In this document: piece after piece, positions 42,557 to 51,606 of the stretch | Layout: every line of letters begins with the position of its first letter | Position numbering within the stretch: position 1 is the first letter of the stretch | Origin: Gloeocapsa sp. PCC 73106 | GTDB taxonomy: Bacteria > Cyanobacteriota > Cyanobacteriia > Cyanobacteriales > Gloeocapsaceae | Length of the DNA: 61,074 nt | Direction of reading: 5' to 3' | Assembly (NCBI RefSeq): GCF_000332035.1 | Contig: NZ_ALVY01000218.1 | Coordinates: forward strand, 1-61,074 | The notes under the pieces: generated by a model | What the model saw: the letters and a program-made list of their open reading frames with translations, nothing else | Told to the model about the DNA's origin: nothing | Database searches by the model: none | Translations under genes and position numbers: made by a program

Positions 42557-42730
42557 ATGACTACCACTATCAATCAAATGAAATGCGCTTGCTCTCCCTG
42601 TCTGTGTATCGTTAATCTAAGCGACGCGATCGCCAAAGATGGGAAATATTACTGCTCTGAAGCTTGTGCGCAGGGCCATCTCGACGGTGCTGGATGTTCT
42701 CACAAGGGTTGCGATTGCAACTCAAATTGA
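42557..42730 (+). CDS. smtA: Bacterial metallothionein
   Basis: The 57-residue protein has the SmtA cysteine layout: MKCACSPCLC near the N-terminus, GKYYCSEACAQGH in the zinc-finger-like middle and CSHKGCDCNSN at the end, with 9 cysteines and metal-binding histidines. It binds zinc, cadmium and copper in a Zn4-type cluster and protects against metal excess. ATG 42557 gives the normal length; a GTG at 42548 would add three residues and overlap the operator. Two SmtB-type operators lie just upstream, but the smtB repressor gene usually divergent from smtA is replaced here by an Npun_F0494 gene. Confidence 0.95.
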   Translation: MTTTINQMKCACSPCLCIVNLSDAIAKDGKYYCSEACAQGHLDGAGCSHKGCDCNSN

Positions 42731-43068
42731 CTACGTGGTGATAGGGGATAGGGGATAGGGTAAAAATCCTCATTGTCTCTTCCCACACTCCCCTTGACAC
42801 CCGCCTTTTTTTTTGTTATCATTACATTATATTGGTCAAATTATCTATACATCTCTATGTTTGTAAGCATAAATAAAGATATAATAGCATGTCTGCCCTA
42901 AGGTTTGGAGTAGCATAACCGAGAGGTTTTGTCAAGGTCTTTAAATGGCAAAAATCTTCCTTGTCCTCCTATTCACAGCAATGTTCGGTAAGTTTAGGAC
43001 AATTGAGACCGCGCTTAATAATTATCTGGTCTACCTTTCCCCTTTTACCCCTTTACCCCTACTCACCT
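42731..43068. other. Intergenic region between smtA and the glycosyltransferase
   Basis: This 338-base stretch has no credible gene. It contains a G-rich tract of ggggata units at about 42744-42765, an AT-rich section at about 42810-42890, one arm of an 18-bp inverted repeat (42987-43004), a pyrimidine tract at about 43033-43056 and the start of the 41-bp dispersed repeat. It looks like accumulated small repeats. Confidence 0.55.
42987..43004 (+). repeat. 18-bp inverted repeat, left arm
   Basis: GGTAAGTTTAGGACAATT is found here and, in perfect reverse complement, at 44413-44430. The pair brackets the glycosyltransferase gene. Both arms are followed, reading toward the gene, by pyrimidine tracts of ctttcccc units. 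Confidence 0.7.
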
Positions 43069-43097
43069 TTATGTATAAGTATTTACCCGGACTTGAT
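43057..43097 (+). repeat. 41-bp dispersed repeat, copy B
   Basis: Identical over 41 bases to 25609-25649. Here positions 43069-43097 lie inside the glycosyltransferase reading frame on the other strand and encode its last nine residues and the TAA stop. Confidence 0.75.
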
Positions 43098-44346
43098 CTA
43101 AAACCCCTTCGATCGCCTCTGCTGCGGTGACTACTCCTGGTTTTTGGGAGATGATTTGTTTCATTTTCAGTGCATTTTCTCGATAAATACCAAGATTGAG
43201 AACCTTTTCAATTGCTATTTTTAAGTTAGTACTATTAAGTTGCTTACCCGCTATTACTTCGCCGGTTTTTGTCCATTTAATTCTTGCTGCAATAGTCGAT
43301 TGCTCAAAACCAAGGGGTAGAGCTACTAAAGGTACACCCCAGGTTAAAGCATCCAAAACCGTATTTAACCCTCCATGGGTGATAGTAAGATGAGCGTGTT
43401 TTAAAAGCTCTAATTGAGGAGCATAAGAAACCACTAGAGGTGTACCAGGTAATTGAGTAACTTGCTCATCGCTTAGTCCTCCTCCATGAGAAATTACTAA
43501 TTGGACGTCAAGATCTTGACAAGCACTGGCGATACAAGCAAAGATGTTAAATTTGGTATTTTGTAACGTTCCTAGAGAAGCATAAATTAAAGGCTGTCCT
43601 GTTAAACATTCATAGGGAAAAGAGACGTTACTCTGATTTTGGTCCCGAAAAGGTCCACAATAATGAAACCATGGTGGTAAGTTCTTTCTGGGAAAATCAA
43701 AAGCTTCTGATTGCTGACTCAGTTGAGCAACAGGAGAATTGGCAAACAGTATCTCCTGGTTAGATAATTTTGGTAAACCCCATTGAGCGCGATAATTCAG
43801 GAGCAATTTTTTATAGGAACTCACCAGGGAATCGCCGAAATAATAAGCGATTTGGTTGCGTAATTGTCCTATGAGTGTCTCTTGATAACTCCAAGGGGTA
43901 AAAACGGGGGGAATGGAGGCTTCTCGATTCAAGGCCAGAGCGTTACAAATTGTAATAAAAGGCAGATTGAGGTATTCAGCGATCGCCCTACCTGCGGGTT
44001 CAACTTGATCAACCAAGAGTAAATCTACGGGATTATTAGCGATCAAAGTGGGAAGATCTCGAAACACCACTCTAGTCATTTGTTCTTGCTGAGTGTACCA
44101 GTAACGAATAATTTCCATACCCTGGAGACGACCTAATTGCTGGACAAATTCAGGTAAAAAACTCCCAGAATACTCTGCTTGACCAATGGGAAAAAAAGTA
44201 AAACCCTTGTCTAGAATTTTTGTTTCTAATTCAGGAATTTGATAGAGGATGACTTCATGAGAACGTCTCTGAAGCTCTTTAGCGAGAGATAACATGGGAT
44301 TGAGATGACCCCAAAGAGGAGGACAGATAACACCAATTTTTGCCAT
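43069..44346 (-). CDS. MGT/UGT-family (GT1) glycosyltransferase
   Basis: The 425-residue protein has two Rossmann-like halves. The N-terminal acceptor half starts MAKIGVICPPLWGHLNPMLS with the catalytic-position histidine. The C-terminal half has PLIYASLGTLQN, VVSYAPQLELLKHAHLTITH and GGLNTVLDALTWGVPLVALP, the nucleotide-sugar motif. Family members glycosylate small lipophilic acceptors such as carotenoids or macrolides. The acceptor is unknown. The natural C-terminus seems to end near EAIEGVL; the last nine residues (DQVRVNTYT) come from a dispersed repeat. The gene is isolated between inverted repeats. Confidence 0.87.
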   Translation of the reverse strand: MAKIGVICPPLWGHLNPMLSLAKELQRRSHEVILYQIPELETKILDKGFTFFPIGQAEYSGSFLPEFVQQLGRLQGMEIIRYWYTQQEQMTRVVFRDLPTLIANNPVDLLLVDQVEPAGRAIAEYLNLPFITICNALALNREASIPPVFTPWSYQETLIGQLRNQIAYYFGDSLVSSYKKLLLNYRAQWGLPKLSNQEILFANSPVAQLSQQSEAFDFPRKNLPPWFHYCGPFRDQNQSNVSFPYECLTGQPLIYASLGTLQNTKFNIFACIASACQDLDVQLVISHGGGLSDEQVTQLPGTPLVVSYAPQLELLKHAHLTITHGGLNTVLDALTWGVPLVALPLGFEQSTIAARIKWTKTGEVIAGKQLNSTNLKIAIEKVLNLGIYRENALKMKQIISQKPGVVTAAEAIEGVLDQVRVNTYT

Positions 44347-44412
44347 ATTATATATAGCGCTACGCGCCGGGGAAAGGGATCTTAAAGGGGAAAGGGGAAA
44401 GGGTAAGGGTTA

Positions 44413-44430
44413 AATTGTCCTAAACTTACC
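44413..44430 (-). repeat. 18-bp inverted repeat, right arm
   Basis: Perfect reverse complement of 42987-43004, lying 67 bases upstream of the glycosyltransferase start. Together the arms delimit a segment of about 1.44 kb. No transposase is inside it and no target-site duplication was recognised. Confidence 0.7.
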
Positions 44431-44469
44431 TTCGATTGCCATATATATAGAGATTTTAATTAAAATAAG

Positions 44470-44499
44470 ACCCCGCCATGATGATCACTGGGACGGGGT
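44470..44499 (-). terminator. Terminator hairpin after psbM
   Basis: On the minus strand ACCCCGTC pairs with GGCGGGGT (8 bp with one G-T pair) around a 14-base loop, followed by CTTATTTTAATT. It begins about 30 bases after the psbM stop and is well placed to end that short transcript. Confidence 0.55.
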
Positions 44500-44528
44500 G
44501 ATTTTTACTGATAGTTGATAGTTGATTT

Positions 44529-44639
44529 TTATCTTTCTCTTTGCCCTGAATCTGTCTGAATGAACAGAATTAGTAGGAAAACGGTAGGAACCAGTACAAA
44601 GAGGATTGTAGCCACAAAGCCGAGATCATTAACTTGCAT
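44529..44639 (-). CDS. psbM: Photosystem II protein PsbM
   Basis: A 36-codon gene on the minus strand from ATG 44639 to TAA. The product opens [20 protein letters not shown] and continues with one hydrophobic helix ending in [14 protein letters not shown]. This is the full PsbM sequence pattern: a single membrane span at the PSII dimer interface in the thylakoid. AAAGGTG about 8 bases upstream is a plausible ribosome site. A terminator hairpin follows at 44470-44499, so it is probably monocistronic. Its small size makes it easy to miss in automated calls. Confidence 0.95.
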   Translation of the reverse strand: MQVNDLGFVATILFVLVPTVFLLILFIQTDSGQRER

Positions 44640-44726
44640 AAAAAAGCACCTTTAAACTAGTTTATCCAACCCAACAATAGGATATCATCTTTTGAAACTT
44701 TTAAGTGCTTGGGCGTTGGTAGATTG

Positions 44727-45677
44727 TCAATCAAAGATAAAAGATCTAGCCTTAGCTAACATAGCTTGATCCAAAGCTCGTTGACACTCGGGTGCAGCAA
44801 AAGCTTGATTATGGGCGATATCTAGATGGGGGTAGTTAGCTGTGGCTTCGATAGCGCGACGTTTAGCAGTGTCGATTCGCAGGTAGATTTGTTGTTGCGC
44901 CATCAATCGCTCCAACAGATTTAAAGCTTGAGGGGAAAAAATGCCAGGTACCGAAGCTGAGGCAATTCTAGCATTAGTACTGAGATGATTAATATGTTCT
45001 AAATTAATAATGTTCGCGTTGGGGATACCTTGCTGATTCAACCAGGGTATTGCGATCGCTACATAAGTTGCACCTAGCATCACTTCGGTGATAGATTGAG
45101 CGCAGTTAACTTGATGAGGGTTAATCCCTCTAGCGTTTAAGGTGCTATAGCGCTTGTGCTGATCTTGTAAAGATGGGCTGAGTAAATGGACGTCGAGATT
45201 AGATGCGATCGCTGATATTGCGATATTTTTGCCAATATTCCCCGTACCGATAATAGCAATTTTACTCTGAGGTTTAGCGTTTTGTAGCTGCAGATATCTA
45301 AGCATATGTTGAGCTACGTAGGGAGAATTAATCCCGGGAAGATTAGTGACGGATATTTGATATTCTTGGGCGGTTTTGACGTCTATAGCTCTAGTATCTA
45401 CCCCTCTTCTGATAATTAGTAGGGGTTGAGAATTATCTACAGACTGACGCCAAGTTGTGATAGCCTTTTTGGGTACCGCGTTACTACCAACGATTAAAAC
45501 ATCTGGTTGAAAATCTTGCAAAAGCTCACATAATTGCTCTAGAGTCGGGTCATTGGCTTCATCAGGAATTTGATTTGCCCCAATCGCGGGAGCGTATAAA
45601 TAAGTTTCCTGACTGGGTAATTCTAATTCAGCGACGGTTTCTGGGTGAATTGGATGGGTGATTAAAATTTTCTTCAT
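44727..45677 (-). CDS. D-2-hydroxyacid dehydrogenase-like NAD-binding protein
   Basis: The 316-residue protein has the two-domain fold of D-isomer 2-hydroxyacid dehydrogenases, with NAD motif SKIAIIGTGNIGKNIAISAI (about 137-156) and substrate-side RRGVDTRAIDV and LPGINSPYVAQHML. The usual catalytic Glu and His blocks (DV-x-E-x-E and the late P-H) are not recognisable; the C-terminal part reads RIDTAKRRAIEATANYPHLD. It may have another substrate or be catalytically altered. Phosphoglycerate dehydrogenase-like activity is an alternative. It overlaps recJ by 4 bases (ATGA). Confidence 0.75.
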   Translation of the reverse strand: MKKILITHPIHPETVAELELPSQETYLYAPAIGANQIPDEANDPTLEQLCELLQDFQPDVLIVGSNAVPKKAITTWRQSVDNSQPLLIIRRGVDTRAIDVKTAQEYQISVTNLPGINSPYVAQHMLRYLQLQNAKPQSKIAIIGTGNIGKNIAISAIASNLDVHLLSPSLQDQHKRYSTLNARGINPHQVNCAQSITEVMLGATYVAIAIPWLNQQGIPNANIINLEHINHLSTNARIASASVPGIFSPQALNLLERLMAQQQIYLRIDTAKRRAIEATANYPHLDIAHNQAFAAPECQRALDQAMLAKARSFIFD

Positions 45678-47638
45678 TCTTTATCGAATAAAACTTGCTT
45701 AGCTAAAGCGATTACTTGAGCGTAGGGAGACTGAGTTACATCGACTCCGATAGCATTTTGTCTGGAAGTACCTAGGATAGCGTGAGTTTCTCCTGGATTA
45801 ACGACTAAAATTTTACCCGTGGTGGTATTTTTAATTCTGATTTCGTTAAACTCTTGCCAGAAACTACACCAGTAGGAGCGATCGCCGTATTTAAATTGAG
45901 CTTTTTTGGTTGCTTGTTGAGGTAAACGAACGCTGACTAACTCTAGTTCAATGGTAATATTTCCCTGCCAATCATTTTCTCTAAGTTTATAGGCGATATC
46001 CAGATAAGGAGGTAAAGGAAAATACTCAGCCCAGCGCCAGGCGATCGCCTTGATAGTCTGTTCTTTTTGAGCTAAAGTTAGCTTAAGATGTTTACCTCCA
46101 ATAATTTGCTGTTCTAAAACCCGTACACATGGCGTCCAGAAGACAGGAATATCATTACCAATTCCCCAGGGATGCAAACGATCTATCTCTTGATAGAGGT
46201 TAAAATTGAGTTGATTAAAATTAGCTTCCCCGTCGATTTTGACTAGGGGTTTGAGATGTTGGGGTTCGAGTAATTTATGGGCAAATGAGCGCAGTTTGGA
46301 CTTAAAAGCCGGTAAATTTTCGCTTTTTAGCCCAAAACCTCCTGCAGCTTTATGACCACCATATTTAATTAAACAATCTTGAGCGAATTCTAGAGCTTCA
46401 AACACGTTAAACTCTTCGATAGAGCGAGCGGAGCCACGAATTAGAGCGGGGTTATGTTCCTCGTAGGTACCGATAAATACAGGTACACCATAACGCTCCA
46501 CCAAACGAGAAGCCACAATCCCAATCACCCCATGATGCCAATCTGGTGCTACTATCACTAAGACCCGATCATCTCGCCAAGGGATTGGTTGAGATTCAAT
46601 CAGAGCGATCGCTTCGGTTTCTATCTCCTGACACATTTGTTGACGTCGCTGATTAGTTTGCTCGCAGCGCATCGCCAATTCCAAAGCTAACCCATCGTCA
46701 GTGGTAGTAAGGAGATTGATCACGATTTGAGGATCACCTAAACGTCCAATCGCGTTAATTCTCGGTCCCAATTTAAAGCCAATATCCTCCGGATGGAGTT
46801 GTTTCTGTGCGTCACTAATTCCCGCTACTTGCATCAGAGCTTGAATTCCTGTAATAGTAGATTGGGGAAGTAAACGTAAGCCCTGTTGTAGCCAGCCACG
46901 ATTTACGCCAATTAAAGGAGCCAAATCGGCGATTGTCCCTAGAGTATAGAGAGCCAATAGTTCTGGTTGTAACTTTGGATCAACCTGAAAACGAGCCGCG
47001 GTAGTCATAGCTAGGATATAAGCCACACCCACCCCCGCTAAACCGTAATAGGGAGAAAGAGTAGAAATTAACTTAGGATTGAGAATAGCGTCAGCTACTG
47101 GGAGAGTTGGGGGTAAGTCGTGGTGATCGGTGATAATTACGGTGATTCCTAATTCTTTAGCTCTTTTGACTGGTTCATGAGCCGTTATCCCATTATCCAC
47201 CGTCAAGATTAAACCCACTCCCTCAGAGGCGAATTCCTCCACGATGCGCAGATTAATACCATAACCATCCGTCATGCGACTGGGGATAGCGTAGTCAACA
47301 TCAGCCCCGAGATATCTCAAAGCGCGTAATAATAAAGCGGTGCTCGTCATTCCATCCGCGTCGTAGTCACCGCAGATCGCTATTTTTTGTTTTTGTGCGA
47401 TCGCATCTGTGAGTAAACCAACGCTTTTGTCTAAATCGGAGAATTCTACCAAAGGTGAGGGTAAAGAATGAGATTGGGGTTGCAGATAAAACTCAGCTTC
47501 AGAGAGCGTTTTCACCCCCCGATTGAGCACGACTCGAGCGAGTAGAGGGGATATACCCAGAGACTGACTCAACAGAGTTACTTGTGCTGTCACCGGATTA
47601 GCCAAACGCCAGCGCGCTAAAGGTAGGGAATTACTCAT
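45674..47638 (-). CDS. recJ: Single-stranded-DNA-specific exonuclease RecJ
   Basis: The 654-residue enzyme degrades single-stranded DNA 5' to 3' in recombination and repair. DHH-family motifs are present: ICGDYDADGMTSTALLLRAL, VDNGITAHE, VIITDHHDLPP and, in the DHHA1 part, RGSARSIEEFNVFEAL and KYGGHKAAGGFGL. A C-terminal OB-like domain follows (about 450-560). It overlaps the LCP gene by 8 bases at its start and the dehydrogenase-like gene by 4 at its end, forming a three-gene operon. Confidence 0.94.
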   Translation of the reverse strand: MSNSLPLARWRLANPVTAQVTLLSQSLGISPLLARVVLNRGVKTLSEAEFYLQPQSHSLPSPLVEFSDLDKSVGLLTDAIAQKQKIAICGDYDADGMTSTALLLRALRYLGADVDYAIPSRMTDGYGINLRIVEEFASEGVGLILTVDNGITAHEPVKRAKELGITVIITDHHDLPPTLPVADAILNPKLISTLSPYYGLAGVGVAYILAMTTAARFQVDPKLQPELLALYTLGTIADLAPLIGVNRGWLQQGLRLLPQSTITGIQALMQVAGISDAQKQLHPEDIGFKLGPRINAIGRLGDPQIVINLLTTTDDGLALELAMRCEQTNQRRQQMCQEIETEAIALIESQPIPWRDDRVLVIVAPDWHHGVIGIVASRLVERYGVPVFIGTYEEHNPALIRGSARSIEEFNVFEALEFAQDCLIKYGGHKAAGGFGLKSENLPAFKSKLRSFAHKLLEPQHLKPLVKIDGEANFNQLNFNLYQEIDRLHPWGIGNDIPVFWTPCVRVLEQQIIGGKHLKLTLAQKEQTIKAIAWRWAEYFPLPPYLDIAYKLRENDWQGNITIELELVSVRLPQQATKKAQFKYGDRSYWCSFWQEFNEIRIKNTTTGKILVVNPGETHAILGTSRQNAIGVDVTQSPYAQVIALAKQVLFDKE

Positions 47639-48977
47639 TGTGCTTTGACCAGTCTTCTCCGAGGATAATAGTGATATCCGAGCCGATAATTCCCGTGCTT
47701 TCCACTAATACCTCTCCAAAACCTAATTCAGCCCGTAGAGCGATCGCACTCACGTCGTCTCCCATTTGGGCGATAATGCGCGTCTGTTGCAACTGTTCTC
47801 CCCAATCTCGACTGACGTAAACTTTTTGATACCCTGCGTGTTGCAATCTTAATACCAGTGCTCCCACTGCTTCTGGATCATTAGTACTATCTTGAATGGC
47901 AACGCTGAGATTTTCCGGTAAATTATAATCAGCTTGACGATATCCTACGTCGAAATGTTCACCCATCAGATTAGCAATTTTCTGATGATGAGGTAACCAA
48001 TAGCTAACTTCTGTTTTCCCATCGCCATTAAATTCCCCAGGAAGCATCAGCATTTCTACGTTAATGCCCTTTGTCTTACTAGCGAAAGCGCTCAAAGCTA
48101 ATAACTCCTCTACGCTTAAATTCGTGTCTATATGACCTTGAATTATACTAAATATCTGAGGTGATTTAAAAATTACTTCGGGATTAACTGCTTTGTCTAC
48201 TATAGCTCGCAGTAGCATCTGTTGTCTCTGAATTCTTCCAATATCCCCATAATTATCGTAGCGAAATCTGATATAGTCTAGAGCTTTATCCCCATCTAGA
48301 TGCTGTGTACCTTGTTTTAAGTCAATGTAGAGATGTTGACTCTCGTCAGTATATTTCATATCCTTAGGAACGTAAAGGGTTACCCCTCCTAAAGCATCAA
48401 TCAATTTTTCCACACCCTGGACATTGATTCTGATATAGCGATCAATTGCTATACCTCCGAGTAAATCACTGATGGTTTGAGCAGCTAAAGCCGATCCTCC
48501 CTCATCATTAGCGGCGTTAATTTTATCTATTCCATAACCAGGAATATAGGTTTTAGTATCTCTAGGAATCGATAAAACGGTTAATTTTTCTGTTTGAGGG
48601 TTGAATCTTAACAGTAAAATAGTGTCAGAAACACCGTCAAAAGAATCTACTAAGGCGTGGTAACCTAAATCCCTAGATGAAGGTTCTTCCAAATCAGAAG
48701 TTAGAACTTTAACTCCCAGTACAATAATGTTGATAGGACGTTCTAATTGAGCCACACGTCCCACCGTTTTGCTCCCTCTAAATACGCTTTGCTCTTCTGG
48801 GGTTAATTGGGCTTTCTGCAAAGGCTTTTGCTCATAGAGAGAAACGGCTAAAAGAGCTCCTGCAGTTGCTGATAACAGAGCGATCGCGCTCATAGCTAGA
48901 CTAATCAATAACCACCGAGTGCGGCTTCTTTTGGTTTTAGTTTTTGCCACTGAAAAAAAACTCAATAGATTAAACAC
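47631..48977 (-). CDS. LytR-CpsA-Psr (LCP) family protein with LytR_C domain
   Basis: The protein has a cytoplasmic basic start (AKTKTKRSRTR), one membrane helix (LLISLAMSAIALLSATAGAL) and an external LCP domain with SDTILLLRFNPQTEKLTVLS, IPRDTKTYIPGYG, KINAANDEGG and FRYDNYGDIGRIQRQQ, the pyrophosphate-binding arginines. A LytR_C domain covers the last 100 residues. LCP enzymes transfer polyprenyl-linked glycans to the cell wall. GTG 48977 with GAGGAA just before is preferred; TTG 48998 is an upstream alternative. It starts the operon with recJ. Confidence 0.88.
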   Translation of the reverse strand: MFNLLSFFSVAKTKTKRSRTRWLLISLAMSAIALLSATAGALLAVSLYEQKPLQKAQLTPEEQSVFRGSKTVGRVAQLERPINIIVLGVKVLTSDLEEPSSRDLGYHALVDSFDGVSDTILLLRFNPQTEKLTVLSIPRDTKTYIPGYGIDKINAANDEGGSALAAQTISDLLGGIAIDRYIRINVQGVEKLIDALGGVTLYVPKDMKYTDESQHLYIDLKQGTQHLDGDKALDYIRFRYDNYGDIGRIQRQQMLLRAIVDKAVNPEVIFKSPQIFSIIQGHIDTNLSVEELLALSAFASKTKGINVEMLMLPGEFNGDGKTEVSYWLPHHQKIANLMGEHFDVGYRQADYNLPENLSVAIQDSTNDPEAVGALVLRLQHAGYQKVYVSRDWGEQLQQTRIIAQMGDDVSAIALRAELGFGEVLVESTGIIGSDITIILGEDWSKHNE

Positions 48978-49162
48978 GATTTCCTCACACCTTAACAATT
49001 ATTAAACTATCCCTATATCCATGGTAAACAGACGGGTAAAAACACACACAGGGGATCTCATTTTTGATTCTGTCTGTTATCTTGGAATTGTGGGAAGTAA
49101 GTCATTTTATTACGTTTTTAACTAATCACATTACATATTTACATTCTATAGATAGATTAATC

Positions 49163-50482
49163 ATGAGTACATTGTCTAGTATAACAGGACCACTTTACTA
49201 TAATCATATTGACGGAACCGATGGAGATGATTCTTTGGTAGGTACTAGCCTTACAGACGGAATCTATGGACGTGCGGGAAATGACACTCTAGAGGGATGG
49301 GGTGCAAATGATACCCTCGCTGGGGATGAGGGAAATGATTCTTTAATTGGGGAAGATGGGAACGATTCCCTCATGGGCGGATCTGAAAATGATACCCTGA
49401 TAGGAGGATCTGGAAACGACTACCTCTGGGGACATACAGGAAATGATTTTTTAATTGCCGGATCTGGAAATGATACCCTTATTGCAGAGGCAGGAAATGA
49501 TACCTTAATGGGAGAAGCAGGAAATGATTTGCTCTACGGGGGAGAGGGAGATGATACACTCACCGGCGGAGATGGAAATGATACCCTGATCGCTAACACT
49601 GGAAATGACATCCTCACTGGAGGAGAGGGAAATGATACCCTGATAGGAGGAACAGGAAATAACACTATAACGGGGGATACGGGTAATGACACCCTCACTG
49701 GAGGAGAGGGAAATGATACCCTGATGGGAGAAGCAGGAAATGACACTCTCATCGGTCAAGGTGGAAATGACAGCCTCGAAGGAGGAGATGGAAGTGACCT
49801 CCTCACGGGAGATATAGGAAATGACACTCTCAGCGGTCAAGCTGGCAATGATACCCTCACTGGAGGAGAAGGAAGTGACATCCTCGAGGGAGGAGATGGA
49901 AGTGACATCCTCACGGGAAATATAGGAGATGACACTCTCAGCGGTCAAGCTGGCAATGACATCCTTGAAGGAGGAGAAGGAAATGACAGTCTCGAAGGAG
50001 GAGAAGGAAGTGACTCCCTGATAGGAAATATAGGAGATGACACTCTTAGGGGCGAAGCGGGAAGTGACTCCCTGATAGGAGGAGATGGAGAAGATCTCCT
50101 CATGGGCGGTCCAGGAAATGATATGCTTATTGGAGATGGTAACGCCGATAAATTCTCTTTTGGCGTGGGTACATCCTTCGACCGCAGCAATCTCGGTATT
50201 GATACTATCAGTGATTTTAGACGGTCTGAACAAGATAAAATTGTCTTGCGCAAAACCGATTTCAATCTAGAAGGTACCGAGAGTGAGTTTGCTCAAGTCA
50301 CCAGTGATGGGTTAGCAGCAACTAGTGAGGCTCTCATTACTTACAACATCAGTAATGGTAAGCTTTTCTATAATCCTAATGGTAGCAGTTCTGGCTTTGC
50401 CTCAATACCAGAAGAAGGGGGACACTTTGCCACTATTTTAAATAGTCCCAATTTGATCGCGTCAGATTTTCTGATTCTCTAA
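49163..50482 (+). CDS. RTX (hemolysin-type calcium-binding repeat) protein
   Basis: From ATG 49163 the 439-residue protein is nearly all RTX nonapeptides ([18 protein letters not shown] and the like), about 30 repeats over residues 17-325, which fold into calcium-filled beta rolls. The C-terminal 110 residues ([40 protein letters not shown]) form the non-repeat cap typical of cyanobacterial RTX secretion signals. It has no enzyme domain and no N-terminal signal peptide, so type I export is expected. A TTG start at 49064 adds a non-conserved leader. It is isolated, convergent with the sulfotransferase 3 bases away. Confidence 0.85.
   Translation: MSTLSSITGPLYYNHIDGTDGDDSLVGTSLTDGIYGRAGNDTLEGWGANDTLAGDEGNDSLIGEDGNDSLMGGSENDTLIGGSGNDYLWGHTGNDFLIAGSGNDTLIAEAGNDTLMGEAGNDLLYGGEGDDTLTGGDGNDTLIANTGNDILTGGEGNDTLIGGTGNNTITGDTGNDTLTGGEGNDTLMGEAGNDTLIGQGGNDSLEGGDGSDLLTGDIGNDTLSGQAGNDTLTGGEGSDILEGGDGSDILTGNIGDDTLSGQAGNDILEGGEGNDSLEGGEGSDSLIGNIGDDTLRGEAGSDSLIGGDGEDLLMGGPGNDMLIGDGNADKFSFGVGTSFDRSNLGIDTISDFRRSEQDKIVLRKTDFNLEGTESEFAQVTSDGLAATSEALITYNISNGKLFYNPNGSSSGFASIPEEGGHFATILNSPNLIASDFLIL
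49211..50140 (+). repeat. 27-nt tandem repeat array encoding RTX nonapeptides
   Basis: The DNA repeats with a 27-nt period, with units such as ggaaatgataccct recurring nearly unchanged. Some blocks of several units recur as higher-order repeats (the phrase [12 protein letters not shown] appears more than once). This suggests recent expansion by unequal exchange. Confidence 0.75.
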
Positions 50483-50485
50483 ATG

Positions 50486-51583
50486 TCAATCATAGCCATA
50501 TTCTTTCAGTAAGAATGAAAAGTCCTCGGTAATTTTGTCTCTAGTCAGGTTAAATTCCTCAAGACTCATTACTTCGTGTTTGCGTTTATAACTTCCCTGT
50601 TTTGATGCTTGTTCCTCCACGACTTGTTGGAGTTGATCACTTAGCTTAATACCGGTAAATTCGACCACTTCTGCGACTGTCTCCCTTAACTTGGTACGCA
50701 TTTTTTCATAGGTAATGACGAGGAGCTTATCTTGAGGAATTTCTTGATTATGCTCAATGTTATAGAAATAGCGATAAAGTTCTAGATCGTATTTATATCT
50801 GAGCTCAAAATATTTTTGCACTTGCTTAGGGGAAACTTCATTAAGTCTTCCCTGGTATTTAAAAGTATTATACTCCAGAGTTAAATGAGAGGGAATCGTT
50901 TCATAAGGGGAACGCAATATATAGATGAATTTTGCGTCAGGAAAAACTTCCAAAATACTCTTGATCCGATAGGTTGAAAAATGACCGTGAGCGATGATTT
51001 GTTCTTTTTTTAAATAGTACATTTGACGTTGAAAACAACGACGCGAAAACTCAACAGAACTTTGACGACGAGACTCGTCTTGTTGATCATAAAAACAGAG
51101 TTCCGGATGTGCTTTCCCGTCAAATGCTAGAGGGGATAAGAGGATAACGAATTGTGTATTGAGTTTATGAAAGAACAAAAATTCATCGTGTTCTATCACG
51201 TCTATACCCATGGGATGACCGCTTTCTTCTGGTAAGATAGTAGTCTGTTTTGTTTTGATCAGATAATTAACTAGGGGTTTAAATAAAAAACGAGCGGTTA
51301 AAGCGGGAAAGAAAATTTCCCAAGATTTAAAAGAAACAAACTCTCCCGTTTTATTTAGTAACAAATGCAAAAAAGTTGTACCACTGCGGGGGTTACCAAT
51401 AATAAAGACTGGGTTTTTAATTTGTAACTGACGATACTGTGGAAAGAATATATTATCTAGTAATAGTGTAACTCGAGTAAATATTATATATACAGGTAGT
51501 ACTATAAGCCAAGACCAAAACTTCCATCTTAAACCGTATACTTTCCACGCTGCACTGACGATGCTTAAATAAATTTGTAGCAT
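50486..51583 (-). CDS. Sulfotransferase
   Basis: The 365-residue protein has the PAPS 5'-phosphosulfate loop in IIGNPRSGTTFLHLLLNKTG and the 3'-phosphate region in AKFIYILRSPYETIPSHL, the sulfotransferase core. The first 50 residues form a hydrophobic segment (WKFWSWLIVLPVYIIFTRVT), so it is likely anchored to the cytoplasmic face of the membrane. ATG 51583 is preferred to TTG 51595. It is the last gene of the PKS-exporter run, 23 bases after the ABC permease, so it likely sulfates the cluster product or a membrane lipid. Confidence 0.87.
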   Translation of the reverse strand: MLQIYLSIVSAAWKVYGLRWKFWSWLIVLPVYIIFTRVTLLLDNIFFPQYRQLQIKNPVFIIGNPRSGTTFLHLLLNKTGEFVSFKSWEIFFPALTARFLFKPLVNYLIKTKQTTILPEESGHPMGIDVIEHDEFLFFHKLNTQFVILLSPLAFDGKAHPELCFYDQQDESRRQSSVEFSRRCFQRQMYYLKKEQIIAHGHFSTYRIKSILEVFPDAKFIYILRSPYETIPSHLTLEYNTFKYQGRLNEVSPKQVQKYFELRYKYDLELYRYFYNIEHNQEIPQDKLLVITYEKMRTKLRETVAEVVEFTGIKLSDQLQQVVEEQASKQGSYKRKHEVMSLEEFNLTRDKITEDFSFLLKEYGYD

Positions 51584-51606
51584 ATAATTTACCAAGGTTG
51601 AAATCC

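Noticed and set aside
42945-43130. A 61-codon plus-strand ORF after smtA
   Set aside because: It runs through the inverted repeat, pyrimidine tract and dispersed repeat into the antisense of the glycosyltransferase; no family match.
49211-50140. CRISPR-like array suggested by regular repeats
   Set aside because: The 27-nt units have no unique spacers and are in-frame RTX codons.
49505-50233. Long antisense ORF (about 240 codons) inside the RTX gene
   Set aside because: It arises because the 27-nt repeats keep every frame periodic; the product is low-complexity Ser/Ile repeats and resembles no protein.
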